From the NCBI RefSeq assembly GCF_000807255.1, contig NZ_CP009268.1:3254384-3318383 (forward strand): a stretch of 64,000 nt of DNA, read 5' to 3'. A program made the position numbers and the translations under genes. The number at the start of each line of letters is the position of its first letter. Within the stretch, counting starts at the first letter, position 1. Positions 63,805-64,000 of this stretch are shown one piece after another. The stretch is from Clostridium pasteurianum DSM 525 = ATCC 6013 (GTDB taxonomy: Bacteria > Bacillota > Clostridia > Clostridiales > Clostridiaceae). A model generated the notes under the pieces. That model was not told the DNA's origin. It saw nothing but the letters and a program-made list of their open reading frames with translations, and ran no database searches.

Positions 63805-64000
63805 TATACGAACACTTTATCCATAATGCCATTTTCCATATCATCAATGCTATAAATGTGGTCCATTACATCAAATGTTTCTCTAAGGTTTCCTCTTGCA
63901 CTTCGCCATGCCGTTCCATCTGTTAACCATACAAAAGTAAATCCATCTACTGTATCAGATTCTTGAGAAAGCATTTTATAACTTCTAGCTGTTTCATTCA
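63805..64000 (-). CDS. C-terminal end of a restriction endonuclease (DpnII-like), cut by the window edge
   Basis: The minus frame ending at TAA 63805-63807 reads FTFVWLTDGTAWRSARGNLR, ETFDVMDHIYSIDDMENGIM and DKVF. The TDG...W.SARNNL..TFD pattern is that of the C-terminus of DpnII-type and related type II restriction enzymes. The rest lies right of the window, as would any methylase. Subtype is not certain. Confidence 0.55.

Noticed and set aside
1-64000. tRNA and rRNA genes
   Set aside because: No cloverleaf with conserved GGTTCGA-type T-loop and CCA-compatible ends, and no rRNA signature stretches, were noticed on either strand.

Overview
The window is low-GC DNA from a member of the Firmicutes, almost certainly a Clostridium-like anaerobe. 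The evidence is AT-rich codon use, strong AGGAGG-type ribosome binding sites, clostridial-type lipoproteins and two-component systems, ECF transporter subunits, a thiamine (thi-box) riboswitch and UPF0158/HIRAN/Wadjet/Shango accessory genes. I cannot name the species from the sequence alone. Most genes lie on the minus strand.

Region 1 (1-22 kb) is mostly ordinary chromosome. It begins with a minus-strand operon for an SsuABC/TauABC-like importer: ATPase, permease, two tandem paralogous substrate-binding lipoproteins and an M20 amidohydrolase. The ATPase and the permease each have their own near-consensus promoter followed by a matching hairpin attenuator. Next come rluF, greA, dinB, a TPR protein, a BcrAB-like ABC exporter with its own two-component system, and a (p)ppGpp synthetase overlapping a second two-component system. 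An HD protein, a Dus enzyme, a decayed B12-type radical SAM gene, an ECF S component and a HutD/Ves protein follow.

Region 2 (22-29 kb) is a decay zone: an intact GMC oxidoreductase, UPF0158 and DUF2200 genes lie among fragments of transposases, nucleases, toxins and helicases. It ends in a thiamine locus (thiW, broken thiM) with a canonical TPP riboswitch plus a second, altered thi-box-like element.

Region 3 (29-64 kb) is a defence and accessory island. It holds a four-gene Wadjet system (jetD-jetA-jetB-jetC) and a SatD/membrane-protein pair with a long palindromic operator. It also holds a radical SAM/SPASM gene, a CrtI-like FAD enzyme with a TetR regulator, and a three-gene Shango system (TerB protein with an extra TM2 domain, ATPase, helicase). 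Further along are a pRiA4b ORF-3 protein, a Uma2 nuclease, a zeta-type toxin/antitoxin pair, a GHKL ATPase next to a SF1 helicase-nuclease, a truncated MazF and the end of a restriction enzyme.

Two architectural features tie the island together. First, non-coding multi-hairpin repeats (called A and B here) sit at most gene-block boundaries and at the broken ends of several genes. Second, many intact accessory genes have a decayed partial copy elsewhere in the window: zeta toxin x3, Shango helicase, Shango TerB protein, SF1 helicase, UPF0158, Uma2, pRiA4b protein and DUF1016 nuclease. This looks like repeated duplication, recombination and deletion of defence-gene cassettes.
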